Shown here: positions 61,064 through 64,000 of the stretch, piece after piece | Numbering within the stretch: position 1 is the stretch's first letter | Layout of the letters: each line of letters begins with the position of its first letter | From: Bacteroides muris (ex Afrizal et al. 2022) | Lineage (GTDB): Bacteria > Bacteroidota > Bacteroidia > Bacteroidales > Bacteroidaceae | Reading direction: 5' to 3' | NCBI RefSeq assembly: GCF_004793475.1 | Contig: NZ_SRYZ01000006.1 | Location: 59,368 to 123,367, forward strand | Length of the DNA: 64,000 bases | The notes under the pieces: model-generated | The model's database searches: none | The model's input: the letters and a program-made list of their open reading frames with translations, nothing else | What the model was told of the DNA's origin: nothing | Position numbers and translations under genes: made by a program

Positions 61064-62389
61064 TTATTGTTGTTTGGCATACAGCATGACTTTATAGCCT
61101 GCTTTCAGCTTCACTTTCACGGTTCGGAACTTCTTGGCGAGGTAGCCGGACGTTCCTTGCAGCAAGCCCCTTGTCACGTCCATTGCCACCTGCTGCCCGG
61201 CACTCCGTGCAAAGGAAATGCTTGTACCCAGTCCGCTGCCGATATTCGCCATAGCTTCGTTGAACGCTTCCTGCTCCATAGAGGACGGCACAGATAATCC
61301 CTTTTGCCCGTCCATGTCAAACACGGCAAGTTCCACCGGGATGATGTTGCCCGCATACTCAATCGAGGACACCAGTATGTCAAGCCGTTCGCCCTGCACC
61401 TTTGCCGTCCCCGCCACAAGGGTATTCTTCGGCACGACTATGTTCCCTGCTTGCATGGGTTCGAGCAGCCGTAGTTTCACCGCCTGCCCGTCCGTCAGGG
61501 TTTGGTCTTGGTGTATGCAGGCGGCTATCGTGTTCCTGCCGATAGCGTAGCCCGTGCCTACCGCCGTGTTGAAGCCGTAGTTTCGTGGCTGGCTGTAAGC
61601 CCGGATGAAGTCGGCATCGCTCATGGGCTGCTGCAATCCCGATACGGTCGTTTCCCGGATTGCCTGCACGGGCTGGGCTTGCGGCATTTGGGTGACAGTC
61701 CCGGCAACAGGCACTTGTGCCGTTTGCCCGTCCTGCCCGCCGTCATTCATGTACTTTGCCGCCAGTTCGTAGGACTTTTCCAAGAGTGCCATTTGGTCGT
61801 CAGCGGTAGGCGTGGCGTTCTGCTGTTGTTGCAGTCGGTCGGTCAGTTCCGCCACCTGCCGCTTCAAGTCCTCTTTTTCCTCGTCCACCGCCGGGGTTTC
61901 ATAGAACGTGCTTAACTGGCGGTTGATGTCCCGGTAAGCGTTTGCCGAATAAGAAGCCCCGCCGCCCCTTTGGGGCTTCGGTTCTTCTTCCGGCATCAGG
62001 TCGATTTCCGCTTGCGGTTCTTCCGTTTCATCGTCCCCCGTGAAACCGAAGTCCTGCAAGGATTGTATCTTGTCCTGCTGTTTGCGGTTCAGCATCGCTT
62101 GTTCGTAAGCCTTTTGCTTGTCGGCTATAATCCCGTCCTCTGCGGGCAGGGGTATGTCGGCGTTGAAGCCGCCCACGCTCTCCACATTCACGTCCTCTTT
62201 GCCGGAGGGGGCGAATATCAGGTACATACACCCGGCAAAGGCAAGGAACATCAGCGGGAAGACTATCATTTTCCTGCGCTGCTGTACCTGCTGCGGGGTA
62301 AGTTCCCGTTTGGGCTTCTTTTCCTTTTCAGGCTTCCCGTCCGTCTGCGGTACGGTCATGCCGTTCTCATTCTTCTGTACTTCTTCCAT
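61064..62389 (-). CDS. traM: Conjugal transfer protein TraM
   Basis: 441 residues. One membrane helix near residues 39-60 (MIVFPLMFLAFAGCMYLIFA) precedes a long acidic and Gln-rich linker (coiled coil at about 165-195) and a VirB10-like C-terminal domain (GYAIGRNTIAACIHQDQTLT, GNIVVPKNTLVAGTAKVQGE, RTVKVKLKAGYKVMLY). It spans from inner membrane to the outer-membrane ring. It overlaps the end of traL by 23 bases. Confidence 0.94.
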   Translation of the reverse strand: MEEVQKNENGMTVPQTDGKPEKEKKPKRELTPQQVQQRRKMIVFPLMFLAFAGCMYLIFAPSGKEDVNVESVGGFNADIPLPAEDGIIADKQKAYEQAMLNRKQQDKIQSLQDFGFTGDDETEEPQAEIDLMPEEEPKPQRGGGASYSANAYRDINRQLSTFYETPAVDEEKEDLKRQVAELTDRLQQQQNATPTADDQMALLEKSYELAAKYMNDGGQDGQTAQVPVAGTVTQMPQAQPVQAIRETTVSGLQQPMSDADFIRAYSQPRNYGFNTAVGTGYAIGRNTIAACIHQDQTLTDGQAVKLRLLEPMQAGNIVVPKNTLVAGTAKVQGERLDILVSSIEYAGNIIPVELAVFDMDGQKGLSVPSSMEQEAFNEAMANIGSGLGTSISFARSAGQQVAMDVTRGLLQGTSGYLAKKFRTVKVKLKAGYKVMLYAKQQ

Positions 62390-62663
62390 ATTCCGGTTTG
62401 TTTAAGGGGTTGATACTGTTGATTGTGTCATTGCCTTGCAATGGCAGTTGTTTGATATGTTCTATTTGCAGCCGCCTGCCGTCCCGTTTCCCGATATTGT
62501 AGATTGATGAAACGGTGATGTAGATAGACAAGCCGCCGAAAAATAGGAACATCACGAGGATAACCGCCAGCCTTTTGCCCGGCGTAATCCGTCCGCACAT
62601 TCGGCGCAGGCGGTCGTCCGCCCAGTCCTGCACCTGTTCGATGTAATTTCGTTTCCTTTCCAT
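62367..62663 (-). CDS. traL: Conjugal transfer protein TraL (DUF3989)
   Basis: 98 residues with one helix (LAVILVMFLFFGGLSIYITV) after a basic N-terminus; DUF3989 family. Its short size and overlap with traM suggest coupled synthesis and a role as a small inner-membrane part of the channel. Confidence 0.88.
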   Translation of the reverse strand: MERKRNYIEQVQDWADDRLRRMCGRITPGKRLAVILVMFLFFGGLSIYITVSSIYNIGKRDGRRLQIEHIKQLPLQGNDTINSINPLNKPEYGRSTEE

Positions 62664-62667
62664 ACGG

Positions 62668-63291
62668 CTATCTTTTAACGGTTTGCAAATCCTTGTTCTC
62701 GGTAATGGTGAACGCTTCGATGATGAAGCCGTGCGGGTTGTTGTCGCTCCGGGTTGCGTTGAGCAACCGGCACGAGGTCACAAGGCTGCGCACCGTCAGG
62801 CTGCTTTCCCGGACAATCAACTGGCGGGCATACGTGTTCACCTTGTAAGGGTACTGGTCGAAGTCGCACTTCACGCTGTCAATCTCCACCGTCTGCGTGA
62901 CGTTTCCGGAAATCACCCGGTTGTAGTAGCCCTTTTCCGCCAAGTCCTTGTAATAGTTGAAAGCGGTCTTGTCGGCGAGGAACAGCGAACGTTTGATGTT
63001 GCTTTCTATAGCTCCCTTGTCAGGCGAGAGCGTGAAGAAAAGCTCGTGGAAACGCCGCACGTGCGATTTGGCTTCCACGGGTCTGTTCTGTGATAAATCC
63101 TGCGAGAGTGCCAGCATCAGGCTTTTGCCGTTGTCGAGGACGTAAATCTTCTGCCGCTGCTTTTCGGCGAAGCTGTACGAGTTCCACACGGCAAAGCCTG
63201 TCACCAGTGCGCACAGGCAGATGAATACCAGCGCAAAGAGCCGGATTTGCCGGAAACTCGTTTCGATGTTCGTTAATGATTTAAATTCCAT
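62668..63291 (-). CDS. traK: Conjugal transfer protein TraK
   Basis: 207 residues. A single N-terminal helix (IRLFALVFICLCALVTGFAV) is followed by a VirB8-like periplasmic domain (KQRQKIYVLDNGKSLMLALS, HVRRFHELFFTLSPDKGAIE, VKCDFDQYPYKVNTYARQLI). It assembles the inner-membrane complex with TraJ and TraL. It starts 20 bases after the end of traJ. Confidence 0.94.
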   Translation of the reverse strand: MEFKSLTNIETSFRQIRLFALVFICLCALVTGFAVWNSYSFAEKQRQKIYVLDNGKSLMLALSQDLSQNRPVEAKSHVRRFHELFFTLSPDKGAIESNIKRSLFLADKTAFNYYKDLAEKGYYNRVISGNVTQTVEIDSVKCDFDQYPYKVNTYARQLIVRESSLTVRSLVTSCRLLNATRSDNNPHGFIIEAFTITENKDLQTVKR

Positions 63292-63311
63292 ATATTAAAT
63301 TTTGATGTTGG

Positions 63312-63839
63312 TTATTTGAGTAGTTTCCCGGTTACTTTCCCGCTTGCCGCACCGACCGCTGCCCCGGCGATTGACCCCGCCCGTGCCACGTTGCGGTTAT
63401 AGGCAGACGTGCCGCCAGCCGAGACAATCCAGCTTGCCACCGTTGGAATGGTGAAGTAGCCCACGATACCGATTATCATAAAGATTACATACACGGTGCT
63501 GCTCCCGTCAGGAATGAAATTCGGGTCTGAAAGTTCCTGAATGTCCTTTTGGAGCATCAGCGTTTGTATGCGTGCCAGCACGCTGCTGAACAAGTCCGAC
63601 ACGGGCAACCACAGGTAAATGGAGATATAGCGTGAAATCCACTGGGTCAGCGTGCTTTGGAAACCGTCATAGACGGAAATCGCAAATGCCAGCGGACCCA
63701 GTATCGAAAGCACAATCAGGAAGAACGTGCGCAGCGTGTCTATAATCAGCCCCGCCGCCTGAAAGAGCATTTCCAATAGCTCCCTGAACCAGTCCCGGAC
63801 GGACTTCTTGATATTGTAAGCCGCCCTATCCATGTACAT
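63312..63839 (-). pseudogene. traJ: traJ, C-terminal half only
   Basis: 175 residues of a VirB6-like inner-membrane protein (DWFRELLEMLFQAAGLIIDT, TFFLIVLSILGPLAFAISVY, YLWLPVSDLFSSVLARIQTL, IMIIGIVGYFTIPTVASWIV-like stretch at about 63430-63480). CTnDOT-type TraJ is about 330 residues. The N-terminal half is missing: upstream of the ATG at 63839 the same frame meets a stop at once, and the sequence to the window end does not look like traJ. An insertion in the gene is the simplest reading. An internal start at 63839 could still make this half. Confidence 0.8.
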
Positions 63840-64000
63840 ATCCGTTTTGTTTATTCAAATATAAGATTTTCACTTGTTGCCAGTGAACTAATAATCATTA
63901 TGGGAAATGATTGGTATGCTACTAAAATCGTACATATTGTTATTTTAATAGTCCGTTAAAAATTCACCATATCGGCTAAGCGGCTTCTGCCACTATGCCA
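63840..64000. other. Foreign DNA interrupting traJ (edge of window)
   Basis: AT-rich sequence unlike traJ. A minus-strand frame enters from the window edge and ends at 63956 with GRSRLADMVNF; it may be the end of a transposase or other element gene. A small inverted pair TTCACT/AGTGAA lies at about 63870-63888. I cannot name the element. Confidence 0.4.

Larger units (their letters stand above)
54086..64000. mobile_element. CTnDOT-type conjugative element, left part
   Basis: Starts between 54086 and 54330 and runs off the window. It holds an IntDOT-like integrase, ardA, DUF3873, two unknown genes and a leftward traQ-to-traJ block with an inserted cytosine methyltransferase. The exact left end is not certain: a terminator at 54121-54157 could be the old tRNA-Ser terminator, in which case the ICE begins after it, or the ICE could use the same 13-bp tRNA end at 54073-54085. 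Confidence 0.8.

Overview
The window is a piece of a Bacteroides-type chromosome (order Bacteroidales). The evidence is promoters with a TAnnTTTG -7 element, SusC-era style lipoproteins, many Bacteroidales-only DUF families (DUF4250, DUF4248, DUF4890, DUF4738, DUF3843, DUF4492, HU-HIG), a cobalamin locus with BtuG, and a CTnDOT-type tra operon. Roughly the first 42.4 kb is core chromosome and the last 21.5 kb is mobile DNA stacked next to a tRNA-Ser gene.

Core part, left to right: the 5' end of a LytS-type sensor kinase; a MacAB-TolC type efflux operon (minus strand); DUF4492-cydA-cydB (plus), encoding the bd oxidase; an OmpA-like lipoprotein; a C-terminally shortened MATE exporter, nagA, and a potABCD polyamine transporter (all minus); a GH36 alpha-galactosidase; a foldback repeat; a chimeric pseudogene made of a HAD phosphatase start and a hotdog thioesterase end; a cobalamin riboswitch with btuB-btuG-btuF-btuC but no btuD; DUF4250; a TrpB2-type tryptophan synthase beta chain; the trkH-trkA potassium uptake pair; DUF3843 and an HU-HIG protein diverging from a strongly palindromic control region; vsr; an HU-family gene; several small envelope proteins; a two-component system followed by two PepSY-like proteins; sdaA; mutS2; and tRNA-Ser(TGA).

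A NBU-like integrative mobilizable element (about 11.6 kb) lies between two copies of a 13-bp repeat that is the 3' end of the tRNA-Ser. It carries integrase, MobV-type relaxase, primase, RepA-like ATPase, DUF3853, a probable replication origin with paired inverted repeats, a DUF1016 nuclease gene broken by one stop codon, a methyltransferase, and an unusual cargo module: an ECF sigma factor fused through one membrane helix to an outer-membrane-type beta-barrel domain. The same bipartite motif (ATGCAGTCTTTT, 11-12 bp, ATCATA) lies upstream of this sigma gene and upstream of the remnant of an S8-type peptidase next to it. I regard this as the most likely undescribed system in the window.

Immediately beyond the repeat, an IntDOT-family integrase starts a second element, a CTnDOT-type ICE: ardA, DUF3873, two unknown genes, then a leftward tra block (traQ-like, a cytosine methyltransferase, traO, traN, traM, traL, traK, and a traJ broken at its 5' side by foreign DNA at the window edge). 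The ICE runs out of the window.
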